Positions 6,695 through 13,950 of a stretch of 15,791 bases of DNA are shown in pieces; positions within the stretch are counted from its first letter, which is position 1, and each line of letters opens with the position of its first letter. The notes under the pieces are model-generated. The model saw only the letters and a list, made by a program, of their open reading frames with translations. It made no database searches and was not told the origin of the DNA. This stretch comes from CAVZLD01 sp964522605 (GTDB lineage Bacteria; Planctomycetota; Planctomycetia; Pirellulales; Pirellulaceae). The stretch is taken from positions 1 through 15,791 of the forward strand of contig CAZFWV010000143.1 in assembly GCA_964522605.1 (NCBI GenBank). The letters are read 5' to 3'. A program made the translations under genes and the position numbers.

Positions 6695-7987
6695 ATGTCT
6701 CGACGAGTTGGTCGACGTTCCTTTCTCCGGCAGGCTTCTGCGCTCGGCGTGTCTCTGAGTACGGCTCTGGCCGCTGCCCAAGAGGGTCCTTCGTCTGGTT
6801 CCCCGGACCGGGTCGTCGTGGGAATCATGGGGCTCAGTCGCGGTCGCGGACTGGCCGAGACATTCTCGGCCCAGGAGAACGTCGAGATCCGCTATCTGTG
6901 CGATGTCGATCAGCAGCGTGCCGACAGCTGTCGTGAGGCGCTGCAGGATCGAATCCCCACGAATGCCAAGACGGTGCAGGACTTTCGTCGCATCCTGGAC
7001 GATCCCGAAGTCGACGCGCTCGTCTGTGCCGCGCCGAATCACTGGCATGCGCCTGCCACCATTCTGGCTTGCCAAGCCAACAAGCATGTCTACGTCGAAA
7101 AACCGTGCAGCCACAACCCTTGGGAAGGGGAGCTGATGGTGCAAGCGGCTCGTCAATACCAACGCGTCGTTCAGATGGGCACTCAGCGACGCAGCAACGA
7201 CGGAACACGGGCGGCAATTGAGCAGCTTCGCGACGGCGTGATCGGTCGCGTCTATCTCGCGCGCAGCTGGTACAACAATCTCCGCGGGTCCATCGGACGC
7301 GGACAGGCAGCGGTGATTCCCCCCCATCTCGACTATCCACTGTGGGAGGGTCCCGCGCCGCATCGCGAGTACCGCGACAATGTTGTGCATTACAACTGGC
7401 ACTGGCGTTGGCACTGGGGAAACGGCGAGCTGGGCAATAACGGCGTTCACGCCATTGACATCTGTCGCTTCGGCTTGGCCGTAGACTTTCCGTTACACGT
7501 CACTTCCAGTGGCGGTCGGTACGCATACGATGATGACCAGGAAACACCGGACACGCACACCGTCGGTTTCGAATTTGAGGGGAATCGGCAGATCACATGG
7601 CAGGGGTTGAGCTGCAATAAACACGGGGACGGCTTCGTTACGTTTTACGGCACCGACGGAACACTCGCTTTGGCCGCCAACGGGAGTTATCAGGTTTTCG
7701 ATCGAGGCGATCAATTGCGGTCCGAGCGGAAAGAGGGAGACGCTTCTGACGAGGCACACCACGTGGCGAATTTCCTGACCGCAATCCGGCAGGAAGATCC
7801 CAAGCTGCTCCAGGCCGAAATCGAAGAAGGCCACAAGAGCACGCTGCTTTGCCACCTGGGCAATATCGCGCATCGGACCGGACGGGCTCTGCGATGTGAC
7901 CCGGCAAACGGACACGTGCTGAATGACACCGACGCAATGACCTACTGGCGGCGTGAATACGCGCCCGGCTGGGAACCTCGCGTGTAG
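6695..7987 (+). CDS. Tat-exported Gfo/Idh/MocA family oxidoreductase
   Basis: A 430-residue NAD(P)-dependent sugar-type dehydrogenase. The N-terminus has a twin-arginine signal, GRRSFLRQASALGVS at residues 6-20, with a likely cleavage around the AAAQE stretch at 26-30. The enzyme is therefore expected to be exported folded with its cofactor. The Rossmann fold follows (VVVGIMGLSRGRG, 40-52; strand ends with the acidic CDVD at 69-72). The family's EKP motif is at 135-137. The C-terminal catalytic domain holds WHWRWHWGNGELGNNGVHAID, a form common in planctomycete members. GGAGGAG ends 4 bases before the ATG, a strong start. It follows rnc by 108 bases and nearly abuts bpt. Substrate unknown; paralogues are numerous in planctomycetes and are often linked to breakdown of complex sugars. 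Confidence 0.93.
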   Translation: MSRRVGRRSFLRQASALGVSLSTALAAAQEGPSSGSPDRVVVGIMGLSRGRGLAETFSAQENVEIRYLCDVDQQRADSCREALQDRIPTNAKTVQDFRRILDDPEVDALVCAAPNHWHAPATILACQANKHVYVEKPCSHNPWEGELMVQAARQYQRVVQMGTQRRSNDGTRAAIEQLRDGVIGRVYLARSWYNNLRGSIGRGQAAVIPPHLDYPLWEGPAPHREYRDNVVHYNWHWRWHWGNGELGNNGVHAIDICRFGLAVDFPLHVTSSGGRYAYDDDQETPDTHTVGFEFEGNRQITWQGLSCNKHGDGFVTFYGTDGTLALAANGSYQVFDRGDQLRSERKEGDASDEAHHVANFLTAIRQEDPKLLQAEIEEGHKSTLLCHLGNIAHRTGRALRCDPANGHVLNDTDAMTYWRREYAPGWEPRV

Positions 7988-8000
7988 GCGAGCGGCAACT

Positions 8001-8756
8001 GTGACACCAAGTGACGATGTGTTGCTTTGGCCGGGATCGGATGGGGAGCTTTTTACTCCCCCCTGTTCCTGTGCCTACTTGCCAGAACAAATCTCTTCGC
8101 TCCAGGTTCGCATCTTAGATCAACTGGAGCGCGAACAGTATGATGAATGGCTCCGACGCGGTTGGCGCCGTCATGGGATCCATTTCTTTCGGCCGGGCTG
8201 CCCGCACTGTGTGCGCTGTCAGAGTCTCCGCGTCGATCCGGTGGCTTTTCGACCGAGCAAGAGCCAGCGCCGCGTTTGGCGGAAGAACACCGACGTGCGA
8301 GTCGAAATCGCCCGCCCCACCGTGACAAGCACCCACATGCAGCTCTTCGAGGCGTATCACCAGGATATGCATTTGCGGCGCGGCTGGCGTCACGAATCAA
8401 TCGATCTGGTGGATTACCGAAACGGCTTTCTTCGAGGCCGGTTCGACTTCGCCTGGGAGTTCCGCTATTTCCGCGCGGGCTCCCTTGTCGGCATCGGACT
8501 GGTCGATGTGACCGCCCGTTCGTCCTCCAGCGTGTACTTCTACCACGATCCCCAATGGCGGCCCGCCGGACCCGGCACCTTCTCACTTCTTTGCGAACTC
8601 GAATTCGCACGACAGCGAAATCTGCGGCATCACTACCTCGGCTACTGGATTGCCGAATGCCCCTCCATGGAGTACAAGGCACGCTTTCGCCCACACCAGC
8701 TGTTGCAGGCCTACGTCGATGATGACGCGCAGCCGATCTGGCTGGATGCGGAGTGA
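8001..8756 (+). CDS. bpt: Aspartate/glutamate leucyltransferase (bacterial protein transferase)
   Basis: A 251-residue aminoacyl-tRNA-protein transferase of the Bpt/ATE family. Members attach leucine from Leu-tRNA to proteins with N-terminal Asp or Glu, marking them for ClpS/ClpAP. Visible family features: the N-terminal cysteine box CSCAYLP at 22-28; CPHCVRCQSLRV (Cys 67, 70, 73); FRPSKSQRR at 83-91; LVGIGLVDV at 162-170; SSVYFYHDP at 176-184; and LGYWIAECPSMEYKARFRP near 213-231. GTG 8001 gives 21 residues before the cysteine box, close to known members. A GTG at 7953 is also in frame but would overlap the previous gene by 35 bases. Neither has a strong Shine-Dalgarno. ClpS, ClpA and Aat are not in the window. 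Bpt rather than arginyl specificity is assumed from bacterial precedent. Confidence 0.92.
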   Translation: MTPSDDVLLWPGSDGELFTPPCSCAYLPEQISSLQVRILDQLEREQYDEWLRRGWRRHGIHFFRPGCPHCVRCQSLRVDPVAFRPSKSQRRVWRKNTDVRVEIARPTVTSTHMQLFEAYHQDMHLRRGWRHESIDLVDYRNGFLRGRFDFAWEFRYFRAGSLVGIGLVDVTARSSSSVYFYHDPQWRPAGPGTFSLLCELEFARQRNLRHHYLGYWIAECPSMEYKARFRPHQLLQAYVDDDAQPIWLDAE

Positions 8757-8839
8757 TCGAGGTGGTTTGTTTGACGCGAATCTGTCGGGTATGGTGACCC
8801 CAATCAGATTCCCACGCCACGCGGAAGGAGCATTCAATC

Positions 8840-11302
8840 GTGAAGGACGGGACAGCAGCCTTCGAGAAGCTCGGCGTCTTTTATCTCGGTCGCGAATTCG
8901 ACCTCGGGCAGGGCCGCCTGCTGCCAGCCCCGTTGTTGTACGAGTCGCGCGACCTGCTGACGCATGCCGTGATTGTCGGCATGACCGGCAGCGGCAAGAC
9001 CGGTCTGGGAATCGGTCTACTCGAGGAAGCCGCGATCGATGGAATTCCCGCGTTGATTATCGATCCGAAGGGCGATCTCAGTAACCTGCTTCTGACGTTT
9101 CCCGAACTGCGACCGGAGGACTTTGTCCCGTGGATTCACGAGGAAGATGCCCGGCGGGCGAACATGAGTGTCGAACAGTACGCCGCCTCACGCGCCGAAC
9201 AATGGCGTGAAGGGCTGCAGCAATGGGATCAGTCGGGCGAACGGATCGCTCGGCTGCGCGACGCGGCTGAGTTTGAGATCTATACACCCGGCAGTGAATC
9301 CGGACAACCGATTTCCATTCTCGCCTCCTTTGCCGCTCCCCCCGCGGCGGTTTTGGAAGATCTCGATCTGCTGCGCGATCGCGTGGCGACCACGGCCACA
9401 AGCCTGTTGGGGCTGATGGGCTTGACGGCCGATCCCCTGCGATCGAGAGAACACATCCTGGTGACAAACATTTTGGAGGATGCCTGGCGCAAGGGCCAAG
9501 ACCTCGATCTGGGGCAACTCATTCAGCGCGTACAGACACCCCCATTTCGCCAAGTCGGCGTGATGGACCTCGAGTCGTTTTTCCCGGCGCGCGATCGATT
9601 CGAACTGGCCATGCTGCTCAATAATTTGCTCGCCGCCCCGACCTTCGCCGCCTGGCTGCAAGGTCCTCCGCTCCATATCAACCAGATGCTCTATTCGCCG
9701 ACGGGCAAACCGCGACTTTCAATCTTCTCGATCGCTCATCTTTCGGACGCGGAACGGATGTTCTTCGTCAGTCTGCTGCTGAACGAAGTGCTCGGCTGGA
9801 TGCGGAGCTGTTCGGGAACAACCAGCCTTCGAGCACTCCTTTACATCGATGAATTGCTGGGCTATATGCCTCCCGTTTCGAATCCACCTTCGAAGAAGCC
9901 ATTGTTGACTTTGCTGAAACAGGCCCGAGCCTTCGGACTCGGGATCGTTCTGGCAACCCAGAACCCGGTCGATCTGGATTACAAAGGCCTGTCCAACGCC
10001 GGAACCTGGTTCCTGGGAAGGCTGCAAACGGAACGCGACAAGCAGCGGGTCATGGAGGGACTCACGAGTGCCGCATCGGCGCCGGGAAACTCGCTCCCCG
10101 AAGGCCCAACGGCCGACATCCTCTCCCAGCTTGGCCAGCGCGTTTTTCTGATGCACAACGTGCACGAGGAACAACCGACGGTCTTCCAGACTCGGTGGAC
10201 TCTGTCTTATCTCGCAGGCCCCCTCACACGGCAGCAGATTCGCTCCCTGAAAGATCTGGCCGCACCGGAGTCGCGGGAACCGACCCCGGAAGACACGACG
10301 CCAAGTTCCACGGGTCCCACGGGTCCCACGGAAAACTTCCCTTCGGCCGCTGCCGAGCAATCCACAACGCGTCCGCTCGTTCCGCCGGAACTGCCGCAAG
10401 TTTTCCTGCCCCGGACCACCGATTGTGGTGCCGACCCGTGTGTCTACGTGCCGCATTTACTGGCCGTCGTTCGCATGCATTACGTCCAGACGCGAAAAGG
10501 CTTGGCAGCGGACGAGGATCTGATGCTTCTGCTGCCGATCGAGGAGCGCACGCTGCAACCCGATTGGCATCTCGCCCGCGAGCTGCCTTGGGAGGAAAAA
10601 GACCTGCGAAAGCAACCCCAAGAGCCTTGCACCTACGCGCCGCTGCCGTCCCTGCTGGGAAAGACGCGTCATTACACCGAATGGCGAAAGTCGCTGGCGA
10701 ATCATTTGTACCGCACGCGCCGATATGATCTGTTTCGCAGCGGAAGTTTGGGTGAGTATTCGCGACCGGGGGAAAGCGAACGCGACTTCCGCATCCGCCT
10801 TGTCGATCAAGCGCGCCAGGAACGTGATCGGCAAATTGAAGCGTTGCGAGAAAAATATGCGTCGAAGTTCCGCACCTTGGAGCAGCGGATTCGACGCGCG
10901 GAACAAACGGTCCAGCGAGAAGCTCGTGAGGCTCAGTCGGCGAAGGTCGATTCGATGATCTCCGTCGGGGCATCGGTCCTGGGGGCGCTGTTGGGTCGGA
11001 AGCGGCTGGGAACGACTCAACTGGGACGCGCAAAATCCGCCGCGCGCGGCCTCGGCCGGGCCTCCGAACAAGCTGAGCAAGTCCGGCAGGCCGAGGAGAC
11101 GTTAGCGGACTACGAACGACAATGGGTCGAACTTCACGCGGAAGTTGACGAAGCGATCCAACGGATCACTCAACAACTGGATCCGTTGCTGGAGACCTTT
11201 GATATCGTCGCGCTTAAACCCAGAAAAACCGACGTCGACGTCCGTCTGTTGGCACTGGCCTGGTACCCGACCGATCCGACGGCAAGCGGAAGCATCTCAT
11301 AG
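8840..11302 (+). CDS. HerA/VirB4-like ATP-binding protein with C-terminal coiled coil
   Basis: An 820-residue P-loop ATPase of the HerA/DUF87 type, a group of hexameric DNA-translocating or secretion-type motors. Walker A is GMTGSGKT at 47-54. It is followed by ALIIDPKGD at 71-79, a typical HerA/TraD-like continuation. Walker B is ALLYIDE at 332-338, and VLATQNP at 370-376 is the sensor-like strand. A Pro/Thr/Ser-rich linker (about 478-515) contains a 9-base tandem repeat. A region with no domain I recognise follows (520-640). The tail is coiled coil (about 650-700 and 735-785) around a short Gly/Ala-rich stretch, SVGASVLGALLGR (708-720). The start is GTG 8840 with AAGGAG 9 bases upstream. 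NurA nuclease, the usual HerA partner in archaea, is absent nearby. Likely role: DNA or protein translocation of unknown purpose. The stop overlaps the convergent gene. Confidence 0.85.
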   Translation: MKDGTAAFEKLGVFYLGREFDLGQGRLLPAPLLYESRDLLTHAVIVGMTGSGKTGLGIGLLEEAAIDGIPALIIDPKGDLSNLLLTFPELRPEDFVPWIHEEDARRANMSVEQYAASRAEQWREGLQQWDQSGERIARLRDAAEFEIYTPGSESGQPISILASFAAPPAAVLEDLDLLRDRVATTATSLLGLMGLTADPLRSREHILVTNILEDAWRKGQDLDLGQLIQRVQTPPFRQVGVMDLESFFPARDRFELAMLLNNLLAAPTFAAWLQGPPLHINQMLYSPTGKPRLSIFSIAHLSDAERMFFVSLLLNEVLGWMRSCSGTTSLRALLYIDELLGYMPPVSNPPSKKPLLTLLKQARAFGLGIVLATQNPVDLDYKGLSNAGTWFLGRLQTERDKQRVMEGLTSAASAPGNSLPEGPTADILSQLGQRVFLMHNVHEEQPTVFQTRWTLSYLAGPLTRQQIRSLKDLAAPESREPTPEDTTPSSTGPTGPTENFPSAAAEQSTTRPLVPPELPQVFLPRTTDCGADPCVYVPHLLAVVRMHYVQTRKGLAADEDLMLLLPIEERTLQPDWHLARELPWEEKDLRKQPQEPCTYAPLPSLLGKTRHYTEWRKSLANHLYRTRRYDLFRSGSLGEYSRPGESERDFRIRLVDQARQERDRQIEALREKYASKFRTLEQRIRRAEQTVQREAREAQSAKVDSMISVGASVLGALLGRKRLGTTQLGRAKSAARGLGRASEQAEQVRQAEETLADYERQWVELHAEVDEAIQRITQQLDPLLETFDIVALKPRKTDVDVRLLALAWYPTDPTASGSIS
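10309..10331. repeat. 9-bp tandem repeat in the ATPase linker
   Basis: CACGGGTCC occurs twice in tandem (10309-10317 and 10318-10326), followed by a partial third copy, CACGG. It encodes Thr-Gly-Pro repeats within the low-complexity linker between the ATPase core and the C-terminal half. The unit is a multiple of three, so copy-number changes keep the frame. Confidence 0.8.
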
Positions 11303-13195
11303 CGATCGGAGATACGCCACGAGGTCGCGGACCTGGGCCTCGGTCAGAGGCTCATTCCCAGACACAATTTCGGGACTATGCGGTCCGGTCAGCAGCGCCT
11401 CGAGGGATTCTTCCCGTCCGTCATGGAGCAAAATGACCTTCCGGTAGACGCCTCGCAACGAGGGCGTGTTGAAGCCATCAAGACGGTCGATCGCCGTGCC
11501 CGTTCCTACCTCGTGGATCTGACCATCGGTTAGGTACTCTCCGGTGTGGCACGACGCGCAGTTTGCCTGCTGACTGTGAAATACCTGTTCGCCCCGACGC
11601 GCGACCTCGTCGAGTTGTCCGTCGTCGCCGCGAAACGGGTTTGGCGGCAACTCAAGAGAATCCAGGTAGGCAATCAGCGCGTCGAGGTCCTGCTCATTCG
11701 GCACCGGACCCACCATCGTCGACGTGAGCGACTTGGCCATCGCGTCACGAAAATCGGTCTGCCAGCCATGCCAGGTCCAAGGAGCCGTTTTCGTGACGTT
11801 CTGCAGGGGCAAAACAGACTTGAAACTAAAAGGGGACCGGTCATTGAACGTGTCCATAACGACCGCGTTCGTTCCCCCTTCATAGTGACATGTGTGGCAG
11901 CTATACCACTGATCCAGACTTCTTCGCGCGTCGTAGAAAATGGCTTCACCACGGCGGGCCAACGAAGGCTCACTTGGCCCACCCAGTGAGATCGATCGAA
12001 TGAGCTGGCGGCGCTCCACATCCACAACCTGCACGGAATTCTCGAGGTAATTCGCCACGTAGACCGTTCGATCATCGGTCCCCATGCGCAACCCCATGGG
12101 GCGACCTCCCAATTCAATCCGTGCGAAGCGAGATTCATCCTCCAGGAGCTCTCGAGGAATGTGGTCGGTTCCTCCATAGTCCATGAAGGGTAAATCGGGA
12201 CGCTGCAGAACCAACAACTCGTGGGTCCCGGAGGCGGAGATCACGACGCGCTCGCCATCCTTCGAAAGCGCTAAACCGTGGGGATCCGCGACCGCCTCGC
12301 CTTGAGGATCCAACGAGACCGCTTCGCGACGCGCCGGTCCGTCCAGTCGAACGCGCCCGAGTCGTGTGGCCAAAACCCAACCGAGGCGGATATTCGCTTC
12401 GGTCACCGGATTTCTCCGGTACACGACCCAGGGAAAATAGACGGATTGGCCATCCTGCGAGATCTCCAGGTGGCCAATATTCAGGCCCACAAACTTCTCG
12501 GTAAACAGCAGTTTCCGCGCATCCAGGTCGACGACCGACACGCCCCGGTCGCCGCTGGTCCCGACAGCCAGACGACTCTCGTCCGGCGATACGGCGAGAA
12601 AACGAGGCCACCGACCAACGTCGATCCGATCCACCACCTGGCCTCGGTCCAAGTCAACCACCGCCACCTGCGCCGCCGCCGACAGGGCGACGTAGGCCCG
12701 TCGCCCATCGGATGAAATCGCCATCCCGTGTGGATGGAAACCAACAAAGATCTTCTGGCGGAGAATCAACTTCTCCTGCTTGACCTCGAAGCAAGTCAGC
12801 TCGCCCGTATCGCAACTGCTGATCAAGACGCGATGACCGTCCGGAAGTCGCGCGATCGACACCGGTTTACGCCCGACGGACACTTCGTCTAGCACCATGC
12901 CGTCCGCCACCCGGACTAGCGAAGCCGTATTCGCCGTCTGGTTCACGGTCACCAGCCAAGACTCGTCGGGGGCCAGAACGAGATCGACCGGTGAGCGATC
13001 GACTTCGCGGCCCGTCGCCGTGCAATCCGACGCCCCACTCAGCAGAAAAATGGTGATTGCCAGAAACCACAGTGGACCAACGAATCTCCGGTACCGTCGT
13101 GGTGCCGCGCGACTCATCGACGCAGCCCGCAAAACAGGTGACGGAGAAAACTCGGGCGTTTGAGACTGCGGTTTACTCCGTTTCCAACGACTCAT
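11297..13195 (-). CDS. Membrane-anchored beta-propeller (YVTN-type) di-heme cytochrome c
   Basis: A 632-residue predicted periplasmic redox protein. A hydrophobic segment (about 38-54, VGPLWFLAITIFLLSG) follows a basic stretch and acts as signal or anchor. A seven-bladed type propeller follows (about 68-400) with repeats such as DLVLAPDESWLVTVNQ, PHGMAISSDGRRAYVALS and GLRMGTDDRTVYVANYLENSVQVVD. The C-terminus has two c-type heme sites, CHTCH at 433-437 and CASCH at 546-550. Its cytochrome half resembles the di-heme peroxidase/MauG group, with a distal region rich in conserved Gly and Asp. ATG 13195 is chosen because GGGAG lies 10-11 bases upstream. An inner ATG at 13117 would give a standard signal-peptide length but lacks a Shine-Dalgarno. 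The function is likely electron transfer or peroxide/quinone chemistry; the partner is unknown. It overlaps the convergent ATPase gene by 6 bases. Confidence 0.9.
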   Translation of the reverse strand: MSRWKRSKPQSQTPEFSPSPVLRAASMSRAAPRRYRRFVGPLWFLAITIFLLSGASDCTATGREVDRSPVDLVLAPDESWLVTVNQTANTASLVRVADGMVLDEVSVGRKPVSIARLPDGHRVLISSCDTGELTCFEVKQEKLILRQKIFVGFHPHGMAISSDGRRAYVALSAAAQVAVVDLDRGQVVDRIDVGRWPRFLAVSPDESRLAVGTSGDRGVSVVDLDARKLLFTEKFVGLNIGHLEISQDGQSVYFPWVVYRRNPVTEANIRLGWVLATRLGRVRLDGPARREAVSLDPQGEAVADPHGLALSKDGERVVISASGTHELLVLQRPDLPFMDYGGTDHIPRELLEDESRFARIELGGRPMGLRMGTDDRTVYVANYLENSVQVVDVERRQLIRSISLGGPSEPSLARRGEAIFYDARRSLDQWYSCHTCHYEGGTNAVVMDTFNDRSPFSFKSVLPLQNVTKTAPWTWHGWQTDFRDAMAKSLTSTMVGPVPNEQDLDALIAYLDSLELPPNPFRGDDGQLDEVARRGEQVFHSQQANCASCHTGEYLTDGQIHEVGTGTAIDRLDGFNTPSLRGVYRKVILLHDGREESLEALLTGPHSPEIVSGNEPLTEAQVRDLVAYLRSL

Positions 13196-13305
13196 CTTTT
13201 CACTTCTCCCACTCAAGGATCTTATCGCGAATGGCAAGATCGCCCACCTAGATAAACTCGAGAAGATCGCTTGGGTCTTTCATCCGTCGTGCCGAGCGAA
13301 CGATC

Positions 13306-13318
13306 TGACACGTTGTCA
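13306..13318. promoter_or_regulatory. Short palindrome, possible operator
   Basis: TGACA, CGT, TGTCA form a 5-base-arm dyad about 110 bases upstream of the cytochrome start. It has the size of a dimeric-regulator site. No regulator can be named, and a palindrome this short may be chance. Confidence 0.3.
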
Positions 13319-13471
13319 ACCGTCACCCCGAACCGCCTCGTCTTGGCCACTCGGCCGAGGCCCGACACTTTCCTTCCGGGGGGCGTGCAGTTCTGAAGTG
13401 TGGGTCTATCCGAAGTTTACGACCAGGATTCACTTCACCTCCAGAGGATATCGGGCTCTGTTTGGACCGAA

Positions 13472-13570
13472 GGAAGAGAGGTAACCACGGATGGGACGGA
13501 GGGTACGGATCGGCACGGACAGATCCGTGGACATCCGTTTTGTCCGTTCGATCCGCGGTTCCTCTTCTCG
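13472..13570. repeat. Degenerate inverted-repeat element with nested dyad
   Basis: The left arm (about 13472-13492, ending AACCACGGAT) pairs imperfectly with the right arm (13551-13570, starting ATCCGCGGTT and continuing into CCTCTTCTCG). Inside it ACGGACA (13515-13521) pairs perfectly with TGTCCGT (13541-13547), and short ACGGAT/ATCCGT words recur throughout. It resembles a decayed interspersed palindromic element. Confidence 0.7.
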
Positions 13571-13776
13571 ATCTTCGGTGTCGCTCGACTTGTGCGTCAC
13601 AGCGAGTTCGGCGTGGAAGGGTGCTGTAACTTCGGATGAACCAACAAGTTAAAAACTGCACGATCTCTTCGGGAAGGGCATTTTCATAATGCTCGATCCG
13701 CGGTCCGATGGATCGTCGTCTCGTCTTGCTATCTTCTTAATCGGTTATAGCGATCGGGCAAGGCGGGTCCACCTTA

Positions 13777-13799
13777 ATTGATCGTTAGCCATTATCAAT
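13777..13799. promoter_or_regulatory. Inverted repeat upstream of the TolC-family gene
   Basis: ATTGAT (13777-13782) and ATCAAT (13794-13799) are perfect inverted 6-base arms separated by 11 bases, in the most AT-rich part of the gap, about 150 bases upstream of ATG 13951. It could be a regulator site; nothing identifies which. Confidence 0.3.
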
Positions 13800-13950
13800 C
13801 GCAGCAGCGGCGGCGACACGACTGATTTTCACCCGACCGGCAGACGAAACCAACCAAGGACAATGAAGCATCCGCTCGGGGATCGCGGTCTGTCACGATC
13901 ACGCCGCCCCGGTGAGGGTACTGAAAGCACGAATGAGGGAGTCTGCCTGC

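Larger units (their letters stand above)
13196..13950. other. 755-base non-coding gap between divergent genes
   Basis: No convincing gene, tRNA or small RNA is visible here. Short open frames exist but lack family similarity or a good start. It contains a palindrome TGACA/CGT/TGTCA at 13306-13318, the inverted repeat at 13472-13570 and an inverted pair ATTGAT (13777-13782)/ATCAAT (13794-13799). The promoters of both flanking genes must lie here, but I find no convincing -35/-10 pair for either. Confidence 0.7.

Noticed and set aside
13323..13661. Small genes in the 13.3-13.7 kb gap
   Set aside because: Open frames on both strands run through the inverted repeat, lack a Shine-Dalgarno and have atypical composition.
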